A stretch of DNA of 27,241 nt from Prevotella sp. CAG:1185 (lineage in GTDB: Bacteria; Bacteroidota; Bacteroidia; Bacteroidales; Bacteroidaceae), in the NCBI GenBank assembly GCA_000436695.1, contig HF992653.1:1-27241 (forward strand). Reading direction: 5' to 3'. Of this stretch, positions 6,219-14,084 are shown one piece after another; the first letter of the stretch is position 1; each line of letters begins with the position of its first letter. Position numbers and translations under genes: made by a program. The notes under the pieces were generated by a model. The model searched no databases. It had not been told where the DNA came from and saw only the letters and a list, made by a program, of their open reading frames with translations.

Positions 6219-7592
6219 TTACAGCCGTTCGAGCTGTACGGTGAAGTGGCGCATGAGCGGTGCTTCCCACGCTATTCTTACGCCGCGTGTAATCTCAGCC
6301 CTGCGGTCGTAGACATTCTTCAGTGCGGCAGCTATCACTGCTATATGGTTGTCGGTGTAGACGCGTCGCGGAATGGCAAGGCGCAGCAGGTCGAGGCCTG
6401 TAAAGCGGTTTTCGCGTGTAACGGGGTCGCGGTCGGCAAGCAGATAACCTATCTCGCATCCGCGTATGCCTGCCTCGAGATAAAGCTCAATGGTGAGCGT
6501 CTGTGCGGGAAACTCCTCTTTGGGCACATGAGTTAACACCTTGGGCGCGTCGATGAAGATGGCATGTCCGCCGGCGGGGCGCTGGTAAGGAATGCCGTAT
6601 TCGTCGAGCAGTCGCGCGAGCAGCTGCACCTGACGGATGCGTGTGTCGAGATTGTCAAACTCGGTGTTCTCGTCGAGTCCAATAGCCAGCGCGTTCATGT
6701 CGCGTCCGTTCATGCCTCCGTAGGTGAGGTAGCCCTCAAACTGAACGCAGTAGCCCTTGGCTCCGTCGTACCAGTCTTGTCTGTGGGTTGCTATAAATCC
6801 GCCCATGTTTACCAGTCCGTCCTTCTTTGCGCTCATGGTCATGCCGTCGGCAAGAGCGAACATCTCGCGTGTAATCTCCTTTATGGTCTTGTCGGCATAT
6901 CCCTTTTCGCGTGTCTTGATGAAGTAGGCATTCTCGGCAAATCGTGCAGAGTCGAACACCACGGGCTTGCCGTATTTGTCGGCAACGGCGCGCACCTGTC
7001 TCAGGTTCTCCATCGACACGGGCTGTCCTCCCGCCGTGTTGTTGGTTATGGTTACGATGATGAACGGTATGCGGTCGGCGTGCTCCTTGAGCGCGTTTTC
7101 AAGTTTCACGGGGTCGACGTTGCCCTTGAACGGCACCTCGAGCTGAGTGTCCTTAGCCTCGTCAACGGTGCAGTCGAGCGCGATGGCCTTGCGCCCCTCG
7201 ATGTGTCCTTTTGTGGTGTCGAAGTGAGAGTTGCCCGGCACGATGTCGCCTTCGTGAACGAGATAAGAGAAGAGAACGTTCTCGGCGGCGCGTCCCTGAT
7301 GAGTAGGTATTACATACTCAAAGCCCGTGAGCCTCTGTATGGTGTCTTTCAGCCTGAAGAAAGAGTCGGCTCCGGCGTAGCTCTCGTCGCCCGTCATTAT
7401 TCCGGCCCACTGGCGGTCGCTCATGGCGCCCGTGCCCGAGTCGGTGAGCAGGTCGATATACACCTGATTGGCTTTCAGTTGAAACACGTTATAGTGAGCC
7501 TCCTTAATCCACTGCTCGCGTTCTTCGCGTGTGCTTTTGCGTATAGGCTCCACCATCTTTATTTTCCAAGATTCTGCAAATGGTAATTCCAT
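6219..7592 (-). CDS. tnaA: Tryptophanase (tryptophan indole-lyase)
   Basis: A PLP beta-eliminating lyase of 457 residues that splits tryptophan into indole, pyruvate and ammonia. Visible motifs: IDLLTDSGTGAMSD (46-59), PTHQGRAAE (96-104), FDTTKGHIE (124-132), DSARFAENAYFIK (214-226) with the PLP aspartate, and MSAKKDGLVN with the probable Schiff-base lysine K257. Tyrosine phenol-lyase is the close alternative, but that enzyme has ERG where this one has CEIG, the tryptophanase-like form lacking the phenol-binding arginine. The start MELPFAESWKIKMVEP fits Bacteroides homologues. Upstream is a -7-like TAAATTTG (7623-7630). I see no TnaC-like leader peptide. It lies in the block that separates the argG halves. 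Confidence 0.88.
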   Translation of the reverse strand: MELPFAESWKIKMVEPIRKSTREEREQWIKEAHYNVFQLKANQVYIDLLTDSGTGAMSDRQWAGIMTGDESYAGADSFFRLKDTIQRLTGFEYVIPTHQGRAAENVLFSYLVHEGDIVPGNSHFDTTKGHIEGRKAIALDCTVDEAKDTQLEVPFKGNVDPVKLENALKEHADRIPFIIVTITNNTAGGQPVSMENLRQVRAVADKYGKPVVFDSARFAENAYFIKTREKGYADKTIKEITREMFALADGMTMSAKKDGLVNMGGFIATHRQDWYDGAKGYCVQFEGYLTYGGMNGRDMNALAIGLDENTEFDNLDTRIRQVQLLARLLDEYGIPYQRPAGGHAIFIDAPKVLTHVPKEEFPAQTLTIELYLEAGIRGCEIGYLLADRDPVTRENRFTGLDLLRLAIPRRVYTDNHIAVIAAALKNVYDRRAEITRGVRIAWEAPLMRHFTVQLERL

Positions 7593-7622
7593 AGTTTACT
7601 TAAGATTTTAAAGTTTCAGCGC

Positions 7623-7630
7623 CAAATTTA
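7623..7630 (-). promoter_or_regulatory. -7 box candidate for tnaA
   Basis: The minus strand reads TAAATTTG (TAnnTTTG), 31 bases upstream of the tnaA start. No clear -33 TTTG is visible at 19-21 bases spacing. Confidence 0.35.
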
Positions 7631-7720
7631 GTAAAAAACCTTGATGATGCAATGACGTTTTCAGCAGTTTTTTCATTATTTATGTTTTGTTGTAACCGGG
7701 CACACATTTGCCGTATTTAT

Positions 7721-7839
7721 GTGTCATGATTTTTTATGCCTGAGCACACCGGTTTGTGGTAAAGAGTAAGGACAAGAAGTATTGCGCTATTGAAAATCAA
7801 TATGCAACGGATGTTAAACAGAATGTGCTTTTACATTAA
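7721..7839 (+). repeat. Direct repeat flanking NUDIX gene, copy A
   Basis: A segment of about 119 bases runs from GTGTCATGATTTTTTA through AGTAAGGACAA and AACGGATGTTAAA to CATTAA. A diverged direct copy lies at 8754-8873. The copies enclose the NUDIX gene and its leader. Confidence 0.7.
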
Positions 7840-7846
7840 AAAGCAT

Positions 7847-7854
7847 TACCTTTG
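7847..7854 (+). promoter_or_regulatory. -7 box upstream of NUDIX leader
   Basis: TACCTTTG matches the TAnnTTTG box on the plus strand, directly after repeat copy A. A -33 TTTG is not clear. A start near 7861 would give a leader of about 325 bases before the NUDIX ATG at 8186. Confidence 0.45.
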
Positions 7855-7860
7855 TAGCCG

Positions 7861-8185
7861 GGCATGGTGCGGCGGGCTGCACATTACGCCTTAAATGAAC
7901 AGCGACAGGCAGGATGGCGTCAAGGCGACACGGCAGGCTGTCTGATGTGAGATAAAGGGATGTTGCCGCGGGCTCCGCCTGCATTTATCGCCCGGCGTGC
8001 CCGATGCCAGGCTCATACGCTGCGGCTATGGCCAGGCAAACGACTACTGTTTACGTGAGCCACGTAGACCCGTAGCTGCTTATGCCGTAATATATCAATC
8101 ACGGAGGAACGGAGTATCAACATGGGTATGTGAAAGAATAATACTTAATGAAGCTCTGTTTCTTCTGTTATATAAAATAAAAGTT
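7861..8185 (+). other. GC-rich leader, possible structured RNA
   Basis: This 325-base non-coding stretch lies between a promoter-like box and the NUDIX start. It is clearly more GC-rich than the repeats beside it and contains short stems such as TACGTG-AGC-CACGTA (about 8052-8066). The NUDIX reading frame happens to stay open back to 7997, but codons before 8186 do not resemble the family. I could not match it to a riboswitch, SRP RNA, tmRNA or RNase P RNA by eye. Either a long 5' UTR or a small RNA is possible. Confidence 0.3.
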
Positions 8186-8683
8186 ATGAATCAAGACAAC
8201 AATAAGGAAATGTTTCCAATAGTTGATGAGGAAGGAAACATCATCGGTGCCGCCACGCGCGGCGAGTGCCACAACGGCAGCAAGCTGCTGCATCCCGTAG
8301 TGCATCTGCACGTGTTCAACTCGCGCGGCGAACTTTATCTGCAAAAGCGTCCCGAATGGAAGGACATACAGCCGGGCAAGTGGGATACGGCTGTGGGCGG
8401 CCATGTTGATTTGGGCGAGAGTGTGGAGCATGCCCTGCGCCGCGAGGTACGCGAGGAGTTGGGAATTACCGACTTTACCCCACAACAGGTTACGCGTTAT
8501 GTGTTTGAATCGGCGCGCGAGCGCGAGCTGGTATTCGCCTATAAGACGGTGTACGACGGACCCGTTACTCCCAGCGACGAGCTGGACGGCGGCCGCTTCT
8601 GGCCCGTGGAAGAAATACGTGACAATCTGGGCAAGGGAATATTTACACCCAACTTTGAGGGAGAAGTGGAGAAGGTGCTTTAA
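8186..8683 (+). CDS. NUDIX hydrolase
   Basis: A 165-residue protein with a complete Nudix box: G72, E78, then REVREELGI (86-94), fitting G-x5-E-x7-REUXEE-x-GU. The N-terminus (MFPIVDEEGNIIGAATRGECH) and the LHPVVHLHVFNSRGELYLQKRP strand region resemble the YfcD/isopentenyl-diphosphate-isomerase-like branch, so a nucleoside-diphosphate-linked or isoprenoid-type substrate is possible, but the exact substrate cannot be read. I chose ATG 8186 because the conserved domain starts there. It is the only plus-strand protein gene between the arg genes and tRNA-Phe, and is flanked by two copies of a 119-bp direct repeat. Confidence 0.88.
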   Translation: MNQDNNKEMFPIVDEEGNIIGAATRGECHNGSKLLHPVVHLHVFNSRGELYLQKRPEWKDIQPGKWDTAVGGHVDLGESVEHALRREVREELGITDFTPQQVTRYVFESARERELVFAYKTVYDGPVTPSDELDGGRFWPVEEIRDNLGKGIFTPNFEGEVEKVL

Positions 8684-8753
8684 CCCCGATCGGCGATTAG
8701 ACCGCACATCGTATTATGGATTTTGAACATTCATGCTTTCAGCCCGTCTCTTC

Positions 8754-8873
8754 GTGTCATGATTTTTTACGCCTGAGCGTATCGGCTGATGGTAAAAAGT
8801 AAGGACAAAAAGTTTTTGCGTTCTGGAAAATCAATGTGTAACGGATGTTAAATATAATGCGCTTTCGGCATTA
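8754..8873 (+). repeat. Direct repeat flanking NUDIX gene, copy B
   Basis: A diverged direct copy of 7721-7839. Shared blocks include GTGTCATGATTTTTTA, AGTAAGGACAA, GAAAATCAAT and AACGGATGTTAAA. The gap 8684-9280 otherwise contains AT-rich sequence and a 64-codon plus-strand frame (9059-9253) that I do not accept as a gene. Confidence 0.7.
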
Positions 8874-9280
8874 ATATATTAACATACGTTCACGTTATTC
8901 CTCAAAAATCATCCTGTTCTGATGCCTTTGGGCAATTAAATCAGTGCTTTTTGCCTCATGAAATGCCCACTTTCGTGCAGTAAACCTATGACTTTTGAGT
9001 GGTAAATGGCCGAGTTATATTTTTTAACAAATGCAGATTTTCCATTAAAATGCGCTAAATGGCTGTGTGTCAGGTATTTAATGAAACAACCGAGATTTTG
9101 GCATTTTTTAGGCAGAAAGACGGATTTGCAGCGGCAACGGCAGTTCTGAGAGCGTTAAACGTTCGCGGAAGTTCTGAAAAATTTACAAAACTGTTGCCGC
9201 GTTTTTATAGCTTGTTCGTGTCGGGTGTGCAGGCTTGCGGCTGGTTAGGTTGAGGCTGACAGAGTGAAGATACAAAAAAA

Positions 9281-9329
9281 ACTGCGGCAAAAGCAGTGAC
9301 TTAACGTTAAGCACAGCCTTGGCCGCAGT
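9281..9329 (-). terminator. Terminator after alcohol dehydrogenase gene
   Basis: ACTGCGGC (9281-9288) pairs with GCCGCAGT (9322-9329), enclosing the palindrome CTTAACGTTAAG (9300-9311). On the minus strand a run of seven T follows. It lies 28 bases past the stop at 9358. Confidence 0.65.
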
Positions 9330-9357
9330 GTATATGATAATAAGATGTATTGCCGTT

Positions 9358-10530
9358 TTAGCGGTAAGATTTTTCGTAGATAGCCAGAATCTCGTCGTCG
9401 CTCAGCATGCGCGGGTCGAGCTGGAAGAGGCCTCCCATAGTATCTTTAGCGTTCTGAACCATCTTGGGCAGGTCTTCTTTCTTCAGTCCCCAGTCGCTCA
9501 GCTTCAGGTCGTCCACCTTACATGCCTTCTGCATCTTTACAAGAGCGTCGATAAAATCAGACGGACGCTTGCTCGGTTCCATGGTCATGGCTTCTGCCAT
9601 CTTCATGTATCTCTTCATGCTGTCGTTGCGGAAGGTCTCAAAATAAGCCTGCGACAGACAGATAAGTCCGGCTCCGTGAGGCAGTTCGGGATAGAATGCG
9701 CTCATGGCATGCTCCATAGAGTGTTCAGAAGTGCAGCTTGAGGTAGACTCAACCATGCCTGCCAGGGTGCTTGCCCATGCCACCTTGGTTCTTGCCTTGA
9801 GGTTGTGGCCGTCGGCAACGGCAACGGGCAGATACTTGTAGATAAGCCTTATGGCCTCGATAGCGTAAAGGTCGCTTATCGGAGTGGCGCAGTTGGCAAT
9901 GTAGCCTTCGGCAGCATGGAAGAACGCGTCGAAGCCCTGATAAGCCGTGAGACGGGGCGGAATGCTGAGCATAAGCTCAGGATCGACAATAGACATTGTA
10001 GGGAACGTGAGCTTGCATCCGAAGCCAATCTTCTCGTGAGCCGTCTCGTGAGTGATCACAGTCCACGGATCCATTTCGGTGCCAGTGCCTGCCGTAGTAG
10101 GTATGGCGATTATCGGCAGAGCCTTCTCCACGGGTTTGTTCTTGCCAGTTCCGCCTGCAACATAGTCCCAGTAGTCGCCTTCGTTGCATGCCATTACGGC
10201 AATACTCTTGGCAGAGTCGATAGAGCTTCCGCCTCCAAGGCCTATCACGAAGTCGCACTTCTCGTCGCGGCATATCGCGGCAGCCTCCATGACATGCTGC
10301 TTGATTGGGTTAGGCAGGATTTTGTCGAAAACTACACTCTCGATATTGTTCTCTTTAAGATAGCCAACCACTTTATCTAAATAGCCATACTTCTTCATGG
10401 AAGTTCCGCCGGAGATAACAATCAACGCTTTTTTGCCCGGCATTGTCTCGGTTGCCAGTTTCTTGAGTTCGCCGCATCCGAACAGCAATTTTGTCGGGAT
10501 GTGCAGATTAAATACAAGGTTCTTGTTCAT
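9358..10530 (-). CDS. Iron-containing alcohol dehydrogenase
   Basis: A group-III (iron-type) dehydrogenase of 390 residues, interconverting alcohols and aldehydes with NAD(P)H. The Rossmann part has GLGGGSSIDSAK (97-108). The metal site is recognisable: D201 and H205 in GFDAFFHAAEGY, H270 in SEHSMEHAMSAFY, and H285 in LPHGAG. Butanol-dehydrogenase-like and FucO-like enzymes share this pattern, so the substrate is not determined. The gene is monocistronic, with a terminator behind it and a -7-like TATATTTG (10560-10567) about 30 bases before the start. Confidence 0.88.
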   Translation of the reverse strand: MNKNLVFNLHIPTKLLFGCGELKKLATETMPGKKALIVISGGTSMKKYGYLDKVVGYLKENNIESVVFDKILPNPIKQHVMEAAAICRDEKCDFVIGLGGGSSIDSAKSIAVMACNEGDYWDYVAGGTGKNKPVEKALPIIAIPTTAGTGTEMDPWTVITHETAHEKIGFGCKLTFPTMSIVDPELMLSIPPRLTAYQGFDAFFHAAEGYIANCATPISDLYAIEAIRLIYKYLPVAVADGHNLKARTKVAWASTLAGMVESTSSCTSEHSMEHAMSAFYPELPHGAGLICLSQAYFETFRNDSMKRYMKMAEAMTMEPSKRPSDFIDALVKMQKACKVDDLKLSDWGLKKEDLPKMVQNAKDTMGGLFQLDPRMLSDDEILAIYEKSYR

Positions 10531-10559
10531 GATCGTATCAATTTAAAGTTTTCGAAAAA

Positions 10560-10567
10560 CAAATATA
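10560..10567 (-). promoter_or_regulatory. -7 box candidate for alcohol dehydrogenase gene
   Basis: The minus strand reads TATATTTG, fitting TAnnTTTG, 30 bases upstream of the start codon. A TTTG at 10580-10583 is too close (12 bases) for a normal -33 box. Confidence 0.4.
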
Positions 10568-10730
10568 TGAAATTTGTAACAAATAAACGAATAAACAGGG
10601 ATATATTTTAAGTTGTCCGGGCAAAAACATCAAATCTGAAGTGATATGTAATAATTTATAGCCGATTGCCGGCCGGTGGCTTTATCCGTATATCTTACAG
10701 ATATGTATGTTTCGTCGGTCAGTATGCTGT

Positions 10731-10769
10731 GTCAGGCTGTGCTGGCATTCAGTGGCTGCACAGCCTTGA
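10731..10769 (-). terminator. Possible terminator hairpin after HAD/thioesterase gene
   Basis: GTCAGGCTGTGC (10731-10742) pairs with GCACAGCCTTGAC (10757-10769) over about 12 pairs with one bulged base. It lies 35 bases past the gene. No T-run follows, so it may act only as an RNA 3'-end structure. Confidence 0.4.
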
Positions 10770-10803
10770 CGCCGTACCTTGTTTCAGTATATGCTGACGT
10801 ATG

Positions 10804-12036
10804 TCACTTGCGCTTCATCACGCTGTTGACTACCCTGACAGACGACACCAGCTTGCCGGTAGACGTGAACACGTCGACATTCCACACGTGCGACGAGCGC
10901 CCTTTATGCACAATAGTGCCCACGGCGCGCACCGTGTCGCCCTCGTGAGCCGACGATATGTGGTTGCCGCTTACCTGCATGCCTACAACATATTCGTCTG
11001 GATTGCATATTATCATAGAGCCGAATCCTGCCACCGTCTCGGCGAGAGCCAGCGTTGCGCCGCCATGAAGAATGCCGAAAGGCTGGCGGTTGCGGTGGTC
11101 AACGGGCATGGTTGCCTCCACTCTGTCGCGCGAGGCGTAGGTGTATTGTATGCCGAGATTGCCCATCAGTGTTGACTTAGACTGCTCGTTGAGCTTGTCG
11201 AGCGGTATCTCGCTCGGCCTTACTTCAGACAGGAATGCTTTTTCAACGGCTACTGCCACGCCGTCTTCGTTGTTAGAGAGCGTGATATAGTCGGCACACC
11301 TCTTGACAGAACCGGGCGCGTTGCCCATGGCTATGCCCAGACTTGCCAGCTGCAGCATGGTTACATCAGCCACTCCGTCGCCGAAGACCACAATCTCGTC
11401 GGTCTTTATCCCCTCCATTTCCATAACGGCGGCAAGTGTGTTAGCCTTGTTTACGCGGCAGCCAACAACCTCGAGGAAGAACGGTTCAGAGCGGAACACG
11501 TCGAGCACTCCGTCGAGACGTCGCTTCCAGTGGTTCTCCAGTCCTACGAGAGCCTCTTCGTCGTCGCTCACAAGCATACATTTGCACGGAATAAAGTCGA
11601 TGGCTATTGAAAAATGTTCTTCATAGACAATCCTCATGCCGTTGAGTTTGGCTTCGGCCTTGATGTGCGGATTGTCGGGCATGTTGGTCACTATGCAGTC
11701 TTCGTTGTACGTCATAATGCCAAAGCCGTTCTTGTTGGCTTTCTTTTCGAGATAAGGAATAAGTTCGGGATTGATGCGCCGCTCAAAGATAGTGGCGCCG
11801 TCGGCGGCCCTTATCACCCGTCCGCCGTTATACGACATGACGTATCCGTTGTAGGTGTCAAGCTCAAGTTCCTTGCCCAATGCCAGCAGTCCGTAGGTAG
11901 GACGGCCCGAAGCCAGCATTATGCGTACACCCATCTGTTGAACCTTGCGCAGTGTTGCCAGCGTGCGCTTGCTTATCTCCTTATTGTCGTTTAACAGCGT
12001 TCCGTCAACGTCAAGAACGAGCATCTTATATTTCAT
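10804..12036 (-). CDS. HAD-fold / hotdog DHNA-CoA thioesterase fusion protein
   Basis: A 410-residue fusion. Residues 1-270 form a Cof-type HAD domain: DVDGT with D9 and D11, ASGRP with S43, lysine K197, and GDGVADVTML where the usual Asn of GDGxND is Ala223. Residues 290-410 form a hotdog thioesterase with LHGGATLALAE (H324, E333). The architecture matches the Bacteroidetes proteins BF1314 and PG1653, in which the thioesterase hydrolyses 1,4-dihydroxy-2-naphthoyl-CoA in menaquinone synthesis and the HAD part was reported to be inactive and structural. The altered Asn here agrees with that. The start lies 18 bases after the stop of the argG 5' fragment, so the gene may now be read from the arg promoter. 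Confidence 0.88.
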   Translation of the reverse strand: MKYKMLVLDVDGTLLNDNKEISKRTLATLRKVQQMGVRIMLASGRPTYGLLALGKELELDTYNGYVMSYNGGRVIRAADGATIFERRINPELIPYLEKKANKNGFGIMTYNEDCIVTNMPDNPHIKAEAKLNGMRIVYEEHFSIAIDFIPCKCMLVSDDEEALVGLENHWKRRLDGVLDVFRSEPFFLEVVGCRVNKANTLAAVMEMEGIKTDEIVVFGDGVADVTMLQLASLGIAMGNAPGSVKRCADYITLSNNEDGVAVAVEKAFLSEVRPSEIPLDKLNEQSKSTLMGNLGIQYTYASRDRVEATMPVDHRNRQPFGILHGGATLALAETVAGFGSMIICNPDEYVVGMQVSGNHISSAHEGDTVRAVGTIVHKGRSSHVWNVDVFTSTGKLVSSVRVVNSVMKRK

Positions 12037-12054
12037 AGCTCTAAGTTTTAAGGG

Positions 12055-12843
12055 TTATGTAGAACCGCCAACGTTGCAGTCGCGGCCTATGCCGTAGGCT
12101 GCACCTATCTCCTCAATCTTCTGTATTGCCTTAACCTTGTCGTCGTATTTTTCACCATTGACGGCAACTATTTCTCCCTTCTTGAACTCTATGCGCAGCT
12201 CGCTCTCGTCGTTGCGTGCAACATGCTTCAGGTAAGCCTCCTCGGGCAGTCCCTTTGAAGAGTCGAGAATCTCGCCGCCACAGATGCTCGTGCCCCAGAT
12301 GCCAACATTGTAAGAGTATTTAAGTTTGGTAAAGTCGGCAAAATATCCGTGAGCGTTAAGATAGTCGACCTCCTCCTTACGCGACAGGGCATGGTCGCGT
12401 GTAAGCGTAATAATCTCAACACCCGGAGCCATAACGAGGAACGTCATGTCGAAACGTATCTGATCGTTGCCCGCTCCCGTTGAACCGTGAGCAATGGCGT
12501 CGGCACCAATCTGTTTTGCGTAGCGTGCAATGGCTATGGCCTGGAAAATACGCTCTGACGACACTGATATGGGATAACAGTTGTTGCGGAGCACATTGCC
12601 GAAAATCATATATTTCAGACTTTTCTCATAATATTCGTGTGTAACGTCGAGCGTGACATACTCCTTTGCGCCCAGCTTATAGGCGTTTTCCTCGTTCTGC
12701 TTGAGCTGCTCGTCGCTGAATCCGCCTGTGTTGGCGCATGCAGCATAGACTTCATAGCCCATGTCGTGCGATAGTTTCATCACTGTGTAAGAGGTGTCGA
12801 GTCCACCTGAAAATGCCACAACTACTTTTTTCTTGTCTGCCAT
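12055..12843 (-). CDS. argG: Argininosuccinate synthase, N-terminal fragment (split gene)
   Basis: 262 codons cover the nucleotide-binding domain and about half of the synthetase domain of ArgG, which joins citrulline and aspartate using ATP. Visible: the PP-loop AFSGGLDTSYTV (9-20), SVSSERIF, GSTGAGNDQIRFD (citrulline and aspartate contacts) and GIWGTSICGGEILD. The frame ends GIGRDCNVGGST-stop exactly where full-length relatives (about 400 residues) continue DTIIGIKGRVGFEA. The rest of the gene is at 4895-5308. The citrulline pocket uses residues from both sides of this cut, so this chain alone should be inactive. It follows the GNAT gene by 19 bases and has a normal ATG. No internal lesion is seen. 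Confidence 0.9.
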   Translation of the reverse strand: MADKKKVVVAFSGGLDTSYTVMKLSHDMGYEVYAACANTGGFSDEQLKQNEENAYKLGAKEYVTLDVTHEYYEKSLKYMIFGNVLRNNCYPISVSSERIFQAIAIARYAKQIGADAIAHGSTGAGNDQIRFDMTFLVMAPGVEIITLTRDHALSRKEEVDYLNAHGYFADFTKLKYSYNVGIWGTSICGGEILDSSKGLPEEAYLKHVARNDESELRIEFKKGEIVAVNGEKYDDKVKAIQKIEEIGAAYGIGRDCNVGGST

Positions 12844-12862
12844 AACAAATATGTTTTTTTAA

Positions 12863-13468
12863 TCAGTTTCCAATTCTTTTAATTCTCTCAATAACGTTTG
12901 CGGGCAACTCTATCGGAGTTTTTTCGCCCTGATGTTCAGCCGGGTCGTAAAGCATGCCTGTGCAGATGCAGTAACGGCGGCCAGTGCGCTTAAGCACGTC
13001 AACATTAATACAGCCCTCGCATCCGCGCCAGAAAGCCTCATCGTCGGTAAGGTCGGCAAAGGTTACGGGCAGATAGCCGAGCTGCGTGTTCATGCGCATC
13101 ACGGCCGAACCGCTCGTCAAGCTGAAAATCTTGGCATCGGGCCAGCGTGTGCGTGCCAGCGTGAAGGTCATGTCCTTTATGCGCTTCGACACACCCATGC
13201 CCCTGTAATCAGGGTGAACGATAAGTCCCGAAGTGGTTACATAATGCTTGTTGCCCCATGTCTCAATATAGCTGAAGCCTACAAAATTGCCGTCACAAAG
13301 GGCAATGACGGCCTTGGCCTCTTTCATCTTGGTTGCCAAATATTCGTGAGATCTCTTGGCAATACCCGTACCGCGCACCCTGGCAGCCGCTGCCATCGTA
13401 TCGAGAATAGTGTCAACATATTTCTCGTGTGACGCATCTGCCACCATCACTTCAATCTCTTTCATCAC
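12863..13468 (-). CDS. GNAT-family N-acyltransferase of the arg operon
   Basis: A 201-residue GNAT protein. The acyl-CoA loop is HPDYRGMGVSKRIKDM (85-100). The C-terminal part has four cysteines in CEGC (150-153) and CIC (167-169), a spacing that could bind a metal ion, though this is only inferred. It lies between argR and argG, the place such a gene occupies in other Bacteroidales as I recall them. No ArgA, ArgJ or other N-acylglutamate synthase is visible in the window. Given the position and the need for N-succinyl- or N-acetylglutamate, it is a reasonable candidate for the first step of the pathway, but this is not shown by sequence alone. The start ATGATGAAAGAG has two adjacent ATGs. 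Confidence 0.8.
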   Translation of the reverse strand: MMKEIEVMVADASHEKYVDTILDTMAAAARVRGTGIAKRSHEYLATKMKEAKAVIALCDGNFVGFSYIETWGNKHYVTTSGLIVHPDYRGMGVSKRIKDMTFTLARTRWPDAKIFSLTSGSAVMRMNTQLGYLPVTFADLTDDEAFWRGCEGCINVDVLKRTGRRYCICTGMLYDPAEHQGEKTPIELPANVIERIKRIGN

Positions 13469-13602
13469 TATAACGTTTCAGCCGGAAAGGATGTCAAGCC
13501 CCGCCTGAACCTACAGAGGCACAGGTAAAAGCCGGACACAACCGGCGTTCATATATTGTTTTTTATTTATTTTTTCTGTTTATCCTAACACCTAGTCTGC
13601 CG

Positions 13603-14079
13603 CTATTTTATATCAGGAATAACATTTCTGAGTTCATCGACAATTTCTTCATGCCTTACGCCCTCCTTTATTACGATAAATATGGTGTCGTCGCCGGCAA
13701 TGGTGCCCAGAATAATAGGTATGCCGCTGTTGTCGATATTGTAAGCCAGACTGCTCGCATACCCCGGACGTGTCTTGATGACGCCCATGTTACCCGAAAA
13801 ATTGATAGACATGAAACCCGACGTGAGCAGCATCTCGGCAGCCGTTTTGGGACTTGCCACACGCTTATACATGGTTTCGTTGGGCAACACATAAAAGTAT
13901 TTTCCGCCCAGGCTGGTGGCCTTCGCCACTTTAAGCTGCTTCATGTCGCGGCTCAGCGTTGCCTGCGTAACCTTGTAACCTTCTTTCTCAAGAGCCTTGA
14001 GCACCTCGTCCTGACAACACAGTTCCTGACTTGATATCAGCATGCGCAAGGTCTGTAATCTGCTGTTCTTAGATTTCAT
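13603..14079 (-). CDS. argR: Arginine repressor
   Basis: A 158-residue ArgR. The N-terminal winged helix spans about 1-70, with the recognition helix VTQATLSRDMKQLKVAK (S43-R44). The C-terminal hexamerisation and arginine-binding domain carries GTIAGDDTIFIV with D130 and D131, equivalent to the aspartates that bind arginine in E. coli ArgR. Length is normal. It is first in the minus-strand set argR-GNAT-argG, with a consensus promoter and several ARG-box-like palindromes upstream, so it is probably autoregulated and represses the operon when arginine is plentiful. The gap to the GNAT gene is 134 bases, longer than usual for tight coupling. Confidence 0.94.
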   Translation of the reverse strand: MKSKNSRLQTLRMLISSQELCCQDEVLKALEKEGYKVTQATLSRDMKQLKVAKATSLGGKYFYVLPNETMYKRVASPKTAAEMLLTSGFMSINFSGNMGVIKTRPGYASSLAYNIDNSGIPIILGTIAGDDTIFIVIKEGVRHEEIVDELRNVIPDIK

Positions 14080-14084
14080 TGACT

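Noticed and set aside
6219..7592. Tyrosine phenol-lyase instead of tryptophanase
   Set aside because: The motif CEIG replaces the phenol-lyase ERG, and DSARFAENAYF with MSAKKD follows the tryptophanase form.
7997..8185. Upstream extension of the NUDIX frame by 63 codons
   Set aside because: The conserved domain begins at ATG 8186. The extra residues look random and overlap the GC-rich leader.
9059..9253. 64-codon plus-strand frame in the gap after the NUDIX gene
   Set aside because: No family resemblance, no clear start signal, and it lies in a repeat-containing intergenic region; probably chance.
5309..12054. The block between the argG halves as a classical transposon or ICE
   Set aside because: It holds only housekeeping-type genes and a tRNA, with no transposase, integrase or matching terminal repeats. 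A repeat-mediated rearrangement fits better.
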